A stretch of 64,000 bases of DNA from Motacilla alba alba (GCF_015832195.1 NC_052018.1:70121666-70185665), one strand, 5' to 3'. Shown: positions 49,207 to 63,600, numbered from the stretch's first letter. Made by a program: numbers and translations. Notes: generated by a model not told the origin, from the sequence alone.

Positions 49207-52200
49207 CATTACTGGAGCACCACTCTTCACCAGAATAAACTTGGGGGGGGTTGTATTTTAGGTTAATATTGAAAATTTGAGAAAACCTAATGTCCCTGGG
49301 ATTTCTTACTTCCTGTGTAGGCAAGAATCCAGACCAAAAGCAGTGCCCAGAAACCCACTGTGTCTGCAGCTTGGTATCTATGAAGAGACCCAAAAGCCCT
49401 GGAAGTGCTTATGACCAAGTGCTAGGGAGAAATCAGCCCTGCCTCACAGTCAAAGGTATGCAAGGAATTGTTCATTTAGCACCTTGGGTGACCCTCAGGG
49501 TAACAAAAGTATGGAAAGATACATGTATTCCAGAAACCTGAAAAAGGGGAGAAACTTGTAAGGCTGGAAGATAAATGAGTAATCTCTCCCTACAAGAGGA
49601 AAGAGAAGCAGAGTTTAGTTATTTTGAACTGTACAGGGTACATCAATTAGTTTGAAAGTAGGGTATGTGGCAGCAAAGTGTAGAAGCACTTCCATTGCTG
49701 ACAATATTAAAAACATCAAAAGACAAAGACTGTAAATTGGGATTTGAGTTTTAGTTGTTCTGAAGAGCTGTTAGCAGTGGAAATTACCTCACTACTGACT
49801 CCCCAGACAATCTTTTCATGCAGAGAGAATGCTCCAAAGGTAATTAGCATCAGTGGAAAAAGCTCCTGGGTAAAATTTGTGTCTGCACTGAAGTGAAGAT
49901 GAAATGCTTTAGTTGTGGGGGGAGGATTTCATCCAATGCACATCCTGTGAAAGGGTTACACCCAGTGAGCACTTCAGACAAGAGTAACACGTGTCCTTTC
50001 TGTTCCCCATGCATTCCTCTTTGTTTTCCCTTAGACATCATCAGGAGCTTCCCCTGAACATCTCGTAAATGAGGACTTTTCTTAGGAGTGACAGGACAGG
50101 CACACCTGCAGTATGGTTATGCTAAGTCACTGAGAAAAGAGTCTGAAATGTGCAGCCTCTCCTTCCACTCCTTAAAATAAGGACTACTCACCCATCTTTG
50201 TATAGTTAAAAATAAAGCCTTTTTAGAAGCATGAAGTAAAAGTAATGTTAGTAGCCCCATTCATAAGTTTGTCAGCTTTGATAAGGTAGGAAGAATGTTT
50301 AACCTGAAAAAATATGTGTGTGGGATAGGAGTAAACCCCCTAAACTGCCTAATGACCAGCTAATAATATACTTTGCCTCATATTATTTGATGCCTAAGCA
50401 AATAAGATTTCAAGAAGAAAGTGTTTCAACTGGGCTATAAAGTTTGTAGGACTTCAAAGCTATCAAATACTGCCCTGGGTTACATTTGTGATATTTTAAC
50501 TACACTAAGGTATCTTTTTCTGGCATCATTTTCTCAATCCTACATCCCCCAAAATGCATGTGTTCCTAAACCAAGTTCTGTTTTTAAGAATGAGTGCCCT
50601 TGACTCTTAAATTTCTGTGGCACTTGAGTGCAACTATGTCAAACCCTCAATGTTTTCTAAGTGTCCTTCATCTTGTTCCACATCTCCAGGCCATGGTACA
50701 CTGCCAAGTCTGGAATTCAAGTGCATCTCTAACTTTCCTTATTCAGTGCTACTGAAGCATAGCAAAGTGATCATTAAAATACATATTTGTGCCCTATTAT
50801 TAATCAGTTTCAGGTGGAAACCACAATCTAAAATTTTATTTGTCTTAGCTCTACAGAGCTGGCACAGTTTTAAGGGCAGACATTTGAGATTGTCTTCTGC
50901 CTTGCACATCATCAACAAAATTTTCCAGGTAATTTCCACTTTAAAATCTCTAGTATGAATAATTGTATTACACATAATTGTGTTAAAATCTTTCCTGCCT
51001 AAAGTCCCAAGTGACTTTATATTTCAGGAAGTAAACAACGACATGTTTTTCCTGTAAATTTACTGAGAATTCATACACTCTCCATGGGTGTTTTCAGCTG
51101 AAACCTCTGCAGACCTTGTGGGAAAGACACATGGACAGACTAATGGAAGCTGGCTCCCTTTTAGACTTTCTGCATTTTGGAGAGGAGGGAGGACACCTCA
51201 ATTGTGCAAATGAATAATTTCTCCTGACATGCTGAAGTTCATGGAAACCCTAAAACCCAGTTATGTTACGTTAAAGCTCTGCCCAGCAGTGTCAAGCCTG
51301 TTTTTATTTTAAAGTCTCCTTGAACAACTCACTTACACCAACCTAGATTTTTAAACATTGCCAAGAAATCATTAGGCAGAACCTATGGAATGTGTCTTGG
51401 ACATGCTATCTGATGTCAGCCTGCACAGGAGCTGAACCATTAAGTCTCCCTCTCTCATCCTGCAAGAATGATGCAAAAGATGCCTTACTACAAAGGCAAG
51501 GGGTTTCTTTTCCAGATGAAAAACCTCAGACATCAGAAATGCTGCCACACATATCAGTCTTCTGCAAAAGGATCCAACTTACTGAAATGCCACAAGTCTC
51601 CCTGTCAAAAATACAAAGCTTATTTGCCAGTGATACCCTCCTACTCTGCTGCAGCCCACAAGTTGCTTAAAATAACTAGCCAAAGGTAAGCTTCAAAGCC
51701 TTCTGCCTTGAGCTTCAGTTTCAAACAAAGCAACTGAAATTTAAACAGAGGAAGTAACTGTTGTTCTGTTCATGATTTCACCCTTCAACCAGAAATAAAT
51801 ATAAATCCCTTATTCCTTAACTATTTTGTGGAACTTTGAATCAGGTGAGTGTTCATGAAGGTGCAAAGCATTGTTAAAAGTTACAACAGTGGGGTAACTT
51901 CCAGTATGAAAACAGAGAATGCTTGAGGTGGCCCTGCTATCTCTGGTCACCTTGCAAGTATGAGGAAGGTGCCAAAAATTCTCTAATGCACCTCTGTATT
52001 TTCCCTGGAATCTTGCTACACAAGTACTAAACACTGGAGGCTGTAAATCCTGAACAATCTTCTAGCATTAGCTGCTGCCTTCAGTTACAGTCAGCCTAGC
52101 AGGCTTTACCTTCCAGTAACCAGAATGAGCCATGAGAGAGACAAGGAAGCATCTGCCTGACTGCCCATAACACATTACTGTGTCACACTGGTGGATTTTT

Positions 52201-52943
52201 GCATTACAGTTCCCTATATCCTGTCTTTTGCCTGCCCTTTCTGTCCTTCATCCCTGATTTTTGACCCAGTCGACAAGCCAAGCAGGTTCCTGCTTGCCTT
52301 TCCTTGGAAAGTTTCTTTTGTTCCCTGGCAAGTCATGGTCTGTGTTATGTGTTTGCTGGGTGACCCCTTTCTGCCTCAGCCAAATAAACAAACATGACTC
52401 CCCTTCATTCCTGTCCCATTCTTCTATCACATTTCTGTCCCTTAATTTCACATCAATGCTTTTGCAGCTTGACCCTCTCTTCCTCCAACCCTTCTGAGGC
52501 TGCAAAGGGCTGAGAAGCCCCATTTCCTTATACCTGAGCCATACAGAGGCACTGCTGACTGTGCTGGGAAACACCCTGGGGTAGCAGATGTTAAAATTTA
52601 GGTTATAAAATATTCTGGTTATGAAGCAGCATGAGTGAATTTGAGGAGATGAGCTTCTAGCTCTTCTGTAAGTGACTTGAGAAGAGTTAACTGCAGTTTG
52701 GGTAGGACAAACGAACATTTTCAAAGATAGAAACCCTGAAATGTCAAAGAACAGAGTTATCAAAACAGATCATTGTTAACAAATGGCTGTTTATTGCTAA
52801 CACAAAGCAAGTGTACAGTTTGAAGCTGGATTCCTTCTGTAAGTGTTTACTGGAGGAAGAGACAAAATTAGACATTTGTATCCTATCAGTTGTTCATAAC
52901 ACTCACAACTGCTTCCATATGGCCCACTACTCTACTGTTTTAC

Positions 52944-52974
52944 TTCCAATTGCTTTCAATTCCAATTGCTTTCC
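52944..52974. repeat. 16-bp tandem duplication
   Basis: TTCCAATTGCTTTCAA at 52944-52959 is followed directly by TTCCAATTGCTTTCC. Confidence 0.8.
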
Positions 52975-55900
52975 ATATGAATTCCAAGTTTTGTTTGGTC
53001 TTTAACAACGACCCATTGAGTGAAACACTCTCTCAGTATTACTATAGGTACATTCTAATCCCAGTCTAATTGTTTAGAGGAAAATTAATTTGAAATTGTG
53101 ACCAGAATAAACTTCATGCAATTGAAGCTCTCAAAATATCATTAATGTCTGGACAAGATTTGCCATATCACAGTTGATTTTTTAATCTACTGGTGACTGC
53201 ATTGCTTAGTTTGAGTTTGTCACCTCCGTTTTCCTGTCTAAATTCCTGCCAGTATCTGCATCTTTGGAAATGAATTGGCACCTCTTTTGTGATAGGAATT
53301 AAATCAGTAATGCATAATGCACAGTAGCAAAACCACACTGCAGAACATGATCTGATGAAAGTACCACAGAGAGGAGGAACTGAAATTATTCAGACAATTC
53401 AGAATACTGTTTTCAAAAAATACTCCACCAGGATGTTTCATCCATAACTAGTTTCTGTTACCATGGTTTTTCTTCCTGCACATGTTCAAGCAGATAAAAA
53501 ATGGGCATCAAGTGCACATGCCAGCTGAAAGTCTCATTCCCTTGTTTCTGTGCAATACAAAAATAGTATTTCTGAGAGCTAGGCTGTCTGCTGTCCTCTG
53601 CCAAACAGTGGGAGAGTCAAAGGTAGGAAAGAAACCTTTGCTGCTCTCTTTGGCATTCACTGTCACTCATGCAGATATGACATTACAAAGACACATATGC
53701 CAGCATCCATTAAGTGTCTTTACTGTAAATCACACTTTTATTTCTGGGGCAGGCAATCTCGTCCCACTGGAAGCGCCATGAATGCAATAGTGTGTAACTG
53801 AAATAACATTTGCAATGCCATCTGAGAAAAGGCTTCAGCTTGGAACTTATTAACAACCTAAGGATGGAAAAAACCCTCTTGAACTACAATTTGAGGGGTA
53901 GGTAAATATCTAGCAGACTTTGATGGCAAGGCAGGGGAGAAGGAGCTTATCACCACTTGGCCTTCTGTATGAGAAAGAAAGGGAACATAAACAACACTGC
54001 CTGGCTACAATGAAATGCAAGGTAACGTAAGGAAAACAGGGGCACAGTGTGAGTTCTCAAATATTTCAAACACACAGACCTTGAAGTTAAAAATCACAGC
54101 ACGGCACAGGCTGAGCAAAAGGCTGATTTCTCTCTATGCAGGATACTGAGGGCTTGCTGGCACCTCAGAGCAATGGCAAGCTTGGTCAGTGCCAGGGCCA
54201 GGTCAGCCATGCTAACTAGGGGAACCGTGACAGGGGAGGGATGGCAGCAATGAGTGCTTCTGCATGAGCTAAAGATGGGAGCAGGGCCTCTGGGAGTTAG
54301 GTACACAGGTTGTTTACTAAAATCCATGTCCTCAGAACTAGTTGGAGCAAGCTGGTGAAAAGGAGCTAGTATCACACTTGTTGTATGCATGGGGATGTCT
54401 CCTGTTTATTAAGCGTGGGCTCTAGTATCAGAAAAATGTGGAACTTGTTCCTTCCCTTGATTTCCAAAAGGAATGTCAGGAACCACCTGCATCTCCTTTC
54501 CAGGCCCCAGTTAAGTGAGGAAATCTGCTACCATTCAGTACAGCCCCTGGCATCAGCGAGACCTCACCTACACACCAGAGGCTTCACCAGAATGATTGCA
54601 CCAGTCCAGACAGCCAAACAATATCTAGTCCATAAAGCATGCAACCTTCCCAGAAAAGGGCCCAGTGTGGCTGTCACACTGGCAGGAAACACTTCTGCTG
54701 ACCTACCTGATTTCATTTCTGGATTAAGCTCCACAGGCAAAAAATCAGTCCTGGTAAGAAGTAAATTTAGGAGGGTTGTACTCTGCTATGCAGCCACATC
54801 TGTCAAACCTTCTTTAGCAGAGGCAAAGGATGAGTTTGTCAACACTTTCACAACAAAGAATGATCGAGACCTGCTTTTAAATGCCAAGTAAAATAAGCCC
54901 ATTCAGCCCACTGGTCACAGCCTTGTGAACTGCCAAAGTTTTAAATCTCCTAAAACAGAGACAGTAGCAGGCATGGTTGCTGGGAGGCAGGATTTAGTCT
55001 TTGGATTATAGCAACAGTTGAGAACTCCAGCTAAGATCAGTCTGTCATGACAGGGACGTGGAGACAAATATATTGATGGCGCTGTCAAGACAACCAGACA
55101 AAAGCTTTCTGAGGTGAAGTGTTTTCTGTGTCTCAGTACAGGTGTTTCATGCATTCATAAACTAAATGTACTCAAAATTTGTGACTCATATAGCAATTCC
55201 AGAACTTGCTTCAGGTTCAGTAATCAGTGTTTGCAATAAGCTCAGGCATTAGGGCCTCCTCTCAGCTGTTCTTTGAAAACCATGAGCACCAGTGAGAGCC
55301 AAACCCCATTACACAGTATCTGACATCAAACGTGTGTGTTCTTATGCAGTTTTCTACATTATTAATTTTCTACCTGATGGCAGTAAGCTCCTATTATTTT
55401 TGCCTCCCACTCGTGTTCTGTGATGAAAAGCCTGCAGTAAAAATTCAGACTAATTCCTTTTATTTTACTCTCTCCTGCTGCTGCTCTATCTGTCAGAACT
55501 GCTGCAGGAAAGAAAACTGTAGCAGAACAGACTAACAAAAATATTGCTCTACCTTTTGAGATATTAATACTGACACAGTTTCATAGCTCCCTGTCTCAGA
55601 CAGTAAAGAAAACAGCTTTTATTTTTCAAATCCCAACTATTATTTTCCCGTTGTCACAGGGTAGCACAAAATCAGAACCACCCACCACCTTCTGCACAAA
55701 AGCCACCCCCCCAAGAGCTGCACACAGAACACTGTCATCTTCCAGTGTCTTTAGTGATCCAGATTTCCTGACTTCTTTTTTTTGTTTGATTTTTTGGTTT
55801 GTTTTGGGTTTTTGGTTATTTGTTTTCTACATTACTATTAGTATCCAGTGCATGGCTAGAGACAAAGCAAAATATCAACTTCTACCTGCCTGCTCTGTGT

Positions 55901-56216
55901 TCAGAAGGGAAAGATGCAGTCACCTCTGTGCAAATTCTCCTCTACCACCTGATGTGGAAGCACAGGGCAGAAGCAGATGGGACTATAATCAGCCACAATA
56001 TGAACAACCAAATTCTTGATCCCCTTTTTTTGCCTTGTTCAGCCACAGTTATGTTACTCAGTCACATATCTTAGAACCTAGAGTGTCCTTTGTAGCTAAC
56101 ACCTGAGATATGTTATATTTGATTAGCAATGTTGTATGAATAGTAATGGATGGATTGCTAACAATTCAGGTAAGCACCTAAAAATGGCAATTCCTGGTAC
56201 AACACTCCAGCTGCAT

Positions 56217-56237
56217 ATCACTAGTGTTACTAGTGAT
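56217..56237. repeat. Perfect inverted repeat, 9-bp arms, 3-nt spacer
   Basis: ATCACTAGT at 56217-56225 and ACTAGTGAT at 56229-56237 around GTT. Each arm contains the palindrome ACTAGT. Confidence 0.75.
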
Positions 56238-56275
56238 ACTATTGAGATTTAGGGAACTATTTTGCCCTCTATTAT

Positions 56276-56313
56276 TTCTTTTTCTTTCTTTCTTTTTTTT
56301 TTTTTTTTTTTTT
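56276..56313. repeat. (TTTC)n followed by poly-T
   Basis: Three or four TTTC units lead into a run of about 20 T. It could be the inverted tail of an old retroposon, but no body is recognisable next to it. Confidence 0.85.
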
Positions 56314-56541
56314 AAACATATATGCATTAGTAAAATATTCCTCTAATGCCCTCTAGTGTCCACAAATCAGAGGGATTCTTGCTACTGCTTTACAGCCTTA
56401 CATGCTGTTGAAGAGCATGCAAGGAGTTCAGATTATTAAATATGAGACATGCACTACTTATTCCCATCTGTTTCATTGCATGGGGAGAACAGCCAAGTGC
56501 CACCAAAGCTGACTGGGGCATGCAGTCATGCAGCACTTGAT

Positions 56542-56582
56542 TTTTGGAGGAAACACTGCCTCCAAAACACTGCCTTTGGAGG
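56542..56582. repeat. Two overlapping hairpin arms (competing inverted repeats)
   Basis: TTTTGGAGG at 56542-56550 pairs with CCTCCAAAA at 56559-56567. The same right arm can also pair with TTTGGAGG at 56575-56582. An ACACTGCC spacer motif appears in both loops, so a duplicated and inverted short unit is likely. Confidence 0.7.
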
Positions 56583-57537
56583 CAACACTGAAGCTAATCA
56601 CATGTGAACTTGGAGAAGTTACTGACTCAACCTGGAAAACCCCCCCAAACTTTCTCCTGCTCCTCCCCTACCATTCCCATTGCCTTGAAGGCAAAGATGC
56701 CCTCAGAAGAGAAGTGTAGTGACCACAATAGAAACACTTTGCAATGTGTTTATCTAAGCATAGCTATAACACCGGATGTGCAGGAGCCCAGAAAGGATAA
56801 CCTGACTTATCCAAGGACACAGCACATGGCCACGAATAGATCCAGACCTCCTGGCTCCCAGACCTGTGCTTCAACCACAACAGTGTGCTCCTTCCTCTCT
56901 GCAAATGTGCTGAGAAGTTGCACAACCTGAACCTACTGGTTACATTTCTTTCTGAAGTTCCTGACAGCAATCCATAACCAGATACTTCAAACTCAGCACT
57001 ACGACTGCGATCTACTGGTGGTGACACACACACTCTCTGTGTCTGATGTTGTATCGAGTCACTTTTAGACAAAAATCTGGTCCATGATTAACAGCTGAGG
57101 CGCAATGTATCTGCAGAGATCTTAAAGTCTATACAGTGAATTCCAGTGCTCTCCATGAGACTTAAAATATGTTGGTTTAGGATCATTTTATTGCCACAAA
57201 TAGTTTAGCTATTACTATTTATTGTAACTTCTGAGTTGGCAGACTCCTATTCACTTAACTAGTTTTGGTTTTAATCTTAAAAGACAAAATATCCTGATTT
57301 TTTTAATGGGGTCCTCCCTTTAACCCAGTTTGCTGAAGGAACATTTCTCCCTCCCCTTACTGATTTTAAATTCACTGGAATTTTACAGACACTCAAGAAC
57401 TGAGCTGCAGCAGCCCTTCCTAGATGTTATGAGAAGACTATTTTGAGCCTGGAAATCTATTATTTAAAATTGTTCTTGCACCAAGTTACTTTTTCTGATT
57501 TCACAGATTTGTGTGAAAGGAATAAATCAAATACCTT

Positions 57538-57661
57538 TTTTCTTCTCTTCTCTTCTTTCTCTTCTCTTCTCTTCTCTTCTCTTCTCTTCTCTTCTCTTCT
57601 CTTCTCTTCTCTTCTCTTCTCTTCTCTTCTCTTTTTGGTTTTGTTTTGTTTTTTTTTTTTG
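57538..57661. repeat. (CTTCT)n pentanucleotide tract with T/G tail
   Basis: About 18 units of CTTCT on the + strand with one interrupted unit near 57555, followed by TTTTGG, GTTTT units and a T-run to 57661. The minus strand is a pure purine (AGAAG)n run, which yields a meaningless Arg/Glu/Lys repeat translation. The length is likely to be polymorphic. Confidence 0.95.
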
Positions 57662-60600
57662 GAGCTAGGGAGACCACATATGACTTGGGTTCTGCTCTGT
57701 GAGCTACTGAAAGTGGCTTGCTGTTTAGTTAGTAATAGGAAAAGGTCAAATCCCCAGCCTACAGATGGAAGGTCAAACCAAGGCATCACCAGATTTGGCT
57801 TCCAAAGTGATAGCAGGACAATTCTGGGAGACAATTCAACAGAAACAAGTCACTGTATGAAATTCTGTTTTACAGTAGAAATAGAAAACATAAAAAATAC
57901 ATTTTACTTCTCAGCATATGAGTGTGCCACAGGGATGCTCTGCAGCTGCAGCGAAGAAGAGATGGAATGCTATTGAAATTCTCACTGGTGGTAGCACTGG
58001 GCTGAGGCATGGCACTGTGCGCTCTGTGTAGAATGCAAATGCCCTTTAGGCAGAAAGTGTATTTCACTCTTTTTTATTAATTTCTACACCTCTTAGGCTG
58101 TCTTCTTTTCCTCTCACTTCTGGGGCTGTAACCAGTGATCCCCAATCACCCAACCTTCCCTTACCCAGAGATGCAGGCAGCTTCCCAAGGGCAGGAGCTG
58201 TGCTTGGTGAACCTCTGCTCCTGCAAACCCTTCATGCCCCAGAGCACATTGTTCAGGGCACAGCATCCTTGTGGGACAAAAGTCTGCACTGTACCACATG
58301 GGACCAAGAAGGACATGCTGAAGAAAATCCTCGTATTGTTGTCTTGGTTACTATTTTATCTTGGGAAATGGTGTAAGATCAAGTGATTGCAACAGTACTG
58401 CTGACCTTCCCAAAAAAGAATTTAGGGTGCCTAAGTTCAAGGAGCAAATTACAAGGGTGAATTTACTGAAGAAAGTGTACCTTAAGGGTCACAAATTTAA
58501 AGGTCAGAAGCCTGAAGGTACTGCTATATATAGATGAGGAAGTTCAGAAGCTGATAATATGCCCAATTTCCACTGAAATTAATGAAATCAAAAAGGCTTA
58601 GGTCCCCAAAACTCTATCTGCAGCTTCAAGTGCTTCACTAACTTTAAATGCCAGGCCAAAAATCCATCTTTCAGCTGTTAGTACCATTGTAAGAGGCATA
58701 CAAAAGCTTTAAAAAAAATCTTACAAAAATAATTCAAAAATTACCAAGAAACCCATTGTGAAATGTTCCTTGACAAATTCAGGAACCAAAGATTCTTTTA
58801 TAGTTACAATAACTGAAGGGCAAGGTTTTCAAGGGTACATAAGGAATAGGCAGGTGCTTATTGAAGAATTATTAGAATTGGTTTTAAAACTATTAAAATG
58901 GGAAAGATCAACTTGATTTGATTAATTTAATATAAACACACACTCCTCATGCAGAAGGTACTGCCATAGGGCTATTTATTCTAACAGTGTTTGCCAGCAA
59001 TATTATTCTTTCCAGTGTTTTGAAGACAAATAGGCCCTTCCTCCTATACACTTCATATACCCAGTGAATTGTTCAAGAATCAGCTTTATTAGACACTGGT
59101 AATAGTCTAAATATTGACTTTTGCAATCCCCTTTAACAGCTGCTGCTTTCTGCACTTGAATTGACATTTAGCTCAAAACTGAGTACACCAATGATACCCT
59201 GTTTAGAAATTACTCAGGTTATTTAAATCCTAGGATCTGTTACAACAGATATAAAAACTGAAATAAATGTAAAAGAGGAAACATTAAGCTTGCTGGCAAT
59301 ATTTAGCTATGGGAAACATCCATAATTCATAAACATCCACATAGTTTCTTTCCCAATAAACATTTCAAATCGATAGTTTTACTTTCAACCTTTACATGTA
59401 TCATCTTAACTGACCATGGATCTGATGCACATTTCCATAGACCTAGTATGCTTATTGCAAAATAGTACTTTACTAATGAAAAACGTTCCAAACACAGACA
59501 TTTAAAAAGAAATACAGAATTACTGAAGTAAAAGAAATGCTGATTTCATCTTGTAAATAGATTAAAAATTGGTTACTTTTTATGTGAAAGCAACATGAAA
59601 TTGCACTATGGACAACATTCTTGAGCACAGTGGGAATAGTAAAAACAACCTAAATTCTTTAGAGTTTTTTTAATAATATTGTGGTTCATATGTCCATGCA
59701 CTTTCCAGCCTTGACACTGCTGACCAGCACAGATGCCCCTGCCAGTGTGGGGAAGAGGCAAGGGAGGAAAGGGATGCACTGGGCTGGGAGGGGATGTTTC
59801 TGCCCCATCCTCTCTGAATTGTGAGGCCTCTGGACAGACAGCAGCACATTTCTGGCCCGTATCAGCCCCTGTTGACACATGCAACTCAGTCAAGTACTTT
59901 CTCCTTTCAGTCCAAAGGCATTAAGGAAGAGACAGGAGCAAGCTTCCAGCGTTGAACCAATCAACCCTTGCCCTCTTCCCAGGAAACAAGCAAAGCAGCT
60001 CACACAGTCCACAGTGACGAGCAGCCAGCTGGCCATGGCCAGGGAGGGTGTCTGTCCTTTACACAAGCTTTGCTGGTGTAGCACTGGGCACAGCACTGCC
60101 TTTCATCTTCTGCTTTGCTCATGGACTTCTATAGAACGACAGCCTTTTTTAAAATTAAGAACTACTCTAGCGGAATTGCATATCAAAAGCTGTTCAAAGC
60201 AACAGGGACACATCAGTCAAATTCTGATCATGGCTATTCTTCTGTTATTTATTTTAAAACTCAAGTTTGTTCTTTGGACTCAACCTTTTCCACATCACTT
60301 CAGATTGAAGCCAATAATGCTAGCCCATGTCAAACTGAAACTTATTCAAAATAACTGTCTTAGGAAGCCATGTTGCCCACTCCCTTTGGGAAAACTGATT
60401 TACCTCATACCACCACAATGTGAAATTCTACTAAAATTCATGTTTTTATTTTTAAAGTTTATCTACATTTTTCCTTGTTACTTGCTGATGATGGACTCTC
60501 ATATCTCTTCTTGGGAAATCTTGCTGAAAGGTTACTTTTAAATTACAAGCTTATAACACAAATAAGAAACTGATTGCTGACAGTGTTACATTTGTACCGT

Positions 60601-63600
60601 TACAAAAAACCTCCACATCTTTAAGCATGCATAGGTATTGCTGCTGAACTAGCCCATAGTTCAATTGTTATAAATAATACTTAAAAAAGATATCCTTTAA
60701 AGGTACCTTTGAAGAGAGGCGAATACATTTTCTAAGAAGAAATTACCCTGGTTTATCTCGTTTCCAGCTAAAGCAAGTTTTCACAAATACCATTTTTGAA
60801 CTATGTCGAAAAAGGCACAGATAAAATGCCCTTGGTAGTGTTTCTAGGTAGAATATGAGCAGATTAAATCATACCTTCTCTTCTACACATGCCAGTGGTT
60901 GGTGAGACTGTTGCATGAGCAGATCTTTACTTGCTCATTTCATTTTTGCACCTGGTGAGAGATTACCTATTGATTTACTAAAACAAAATTTGCCTTTTCA
61001 ATTTCACCACTGAGCTGAGAGATAAATACCTACTTAGATGCTTGAATTCAAGCAGACAGGTCTCTGGAGCACTTTAGAGATTTCCATTCATTTGACATGG
61101 AAGGCAGGTGCTTATTTTAGGAGACTTTCTTCACTAGACCTCTAAAATTCAGATCCAAGCTAGACAGTCAGATGCAGAGCTGCAATATGTAGATGCAAGC
61201 TGGGTCCTACCCCATATGATTAACATTTTATGAAAGTCAGATGGCCTTAAGTGAAATGTCTCTCCCAGTGTTCTTTCTGCCTTCAAATGGCCATTAAGAT
61301 TCTGAACTATTTTTAGCATTTCAATATGATTTATTAAATATTAAAAATTTAAGTAGGTAAGGAAAATTACTGCGTATTGCTGTCAACCTGATAAACAGCC
61401 TGATAGGAAAAGTTTTGGAGTCTGTAACTCAGACTGTATTTGGGTCAGCACAAGACAAGTAATGAAGCAACTTCATCCTGCAATTACAGACAGTGAAAGG
61501 AGGTCAAGAAGTATGAATGCCCAAATGAATGAAGGATCATACACTCTGAAGCTCAGAGAAAGAGAATGAAACAATTCCAAACCAACAAATTTGAACTCAA
61601 GTTGGAAAGTAATTAAATGATACAAATTTGGATTAAACAGTCTCATCACCCAAGACAATAACTGCAGTAAAAAGACACTGCATTTAAGAGCAAAATCAAA
61701 ATTGAAGGAAACACTTCCTTATTAATAAAACAATATTTTTATTCTAGATAGAAGTACATATATTCTGGAAGTACATACATTCAGTTCTATATACATTCCA
61801 TAAAACGTTTTGGTTTTGTGACAAGAAATTATTTTATCAGAGGTTCTAAGCTGACCAGATGCTATTAAGATGGTAGCAGATGTCCAGAGAGCTGTCCAGA
61901 ACCCTGCTGCACCCCAGCTAATCCTTATTCTGCAAAGGCTCCTCACAGCACTGGTCTAGCACACCCCACAGGAGGCTGCACTTCCCACACATTCCCATTT
62001 CTTGTAGGTGTTATGCTAAACACTTGCTCTGAATTCATTCTTAGGGGGTCACACAAAGAAGGTCTATACATCTTTAGAAGAACTACTAAACTGTAGCATT
62101 GTTACCCTTGTCTTATATCGTTAAAAAGTCCTTAAGACTTCGAATAAAGTGAAGCAATGGAATGCTGAAACGTCTTCCAAAGCAATGGAAAGAATTATCT
62201 GAAAATCTCATTAACAGATAAGAGTCAATCAAAGGTACAGTGCTTTGCGGACAGCTCTGTCAAACAAAAGCTGCCTTAATATGAATACATCTGGCACATG
62301 ATGGTGATTTTAATAATGATAAATTGTGGGGGATATAAAAATAGGACTAATCACTCCGTATGAAGCATTACTCACCAGAAATTAATGTGCATTCTGGAAA
62401 ATAAATTAATTTTTGCTGTCCTTTCTGAAATACATATTAATAAACTTACTAATTTTGTCAGTAACTTTTCCAAGGTACAGTATTCAAACACAAAGTATTT
62501 GCTTATTATCTCTCATAAAAACAGATGAAACATTTAAATATGGCATAAGTTGTGTCACTGAAATGATCTCCTATTGTTGGTAAACTTTAAAAAATTAAAC
62601 TACAAGGGAAGGGCTTTCTATAAAGCAATTAGATTTATGGAAGTAAATAATCACAATCTAATTTTCAAAGAGTTACTCCACATTTGTATGTAATTGTATT
62701 TTTAAATCAGACATCCTGTAGTTTGAGTGAAACCCTCCACTCCAACTGTGCTTTTCAAGGACAGCACTTGATCTGGAAGCTTCCACAGCTGCCTAACAAT
62801 TAATGTACATCTGCCAGCCCTTCACCTGCCTGGAGAGTGCAGAAAAGAGCACAGATGTTGTTTTGTTTTTGAGACGCTTCAGAGGCCCTCACTTCTGTAT
62901 CTCCTTTTGACTTTTTGGCTGCCAACATCACAAACTCCTCACAAAAGCTGCAACGGGACATAAAACCCGCAAATACACAAACACACCCAGCTGTGGGCGG
63001 AACAGCGGAGGTGCACAAGATGCCAGCTCTCAGGGGGGAAATGTTTGGCTACTTACTGAGCTTGGTTTATGAATACATCCAGGTGGCTTGTCCCTCAGAA
63101 ACCATGATCCCTGGAGAATGAGCTCCTTAAAATTGTGAGACAACTCCACTGGAGTCAGATGTAAAAGAACAATGAGAACAGTTGGACCTAAGATAAGACT
63201 TCTAAAATTGATGTTATGTGGGGAAAGGACTATTACATATTTGCAAGGATCAATATTAAAAAGAAATTTAAATAGTGTAAATTAACTGATATGGAAAGAG
63301 TAATGACCTATAAGAACAAGAGCAGTACAGCATTAAAAAGGTTAACATTTTACCTAATTAACAGACTAGCTTCTAAGGCTGACTGTGAGAGAAAAGAAAG
63401 CAAGACACTCAAAGAGAGAGTTCTAGGGCAGGGAAATTCAAATATATCTTGTAAACCTCTCTAACAGGCTTCTTAAGTGTTTCTAATTGAAATTCTTTAA
63501 TCCTGCCACACCTCCTTCTCAACTCAGTACTTTGAAGATTAAAGCAAATATACTGGAACAAGTGCCAACTTGCCCTTTACAATGATCAACCAAAAGTAAG

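Noticed and set aside
52248..52763. 171-codon minus-strand frame
   Set aside because: No known motif, and the length is near what chance yields in this window; no promoter or splice context.
57460..57834. Minus-strand frame with repeated Arg-Glu-Glu-Lys residues
   Set aside because: It is the (AGAAG)n microsatellite read in frame, with no coding flanks.
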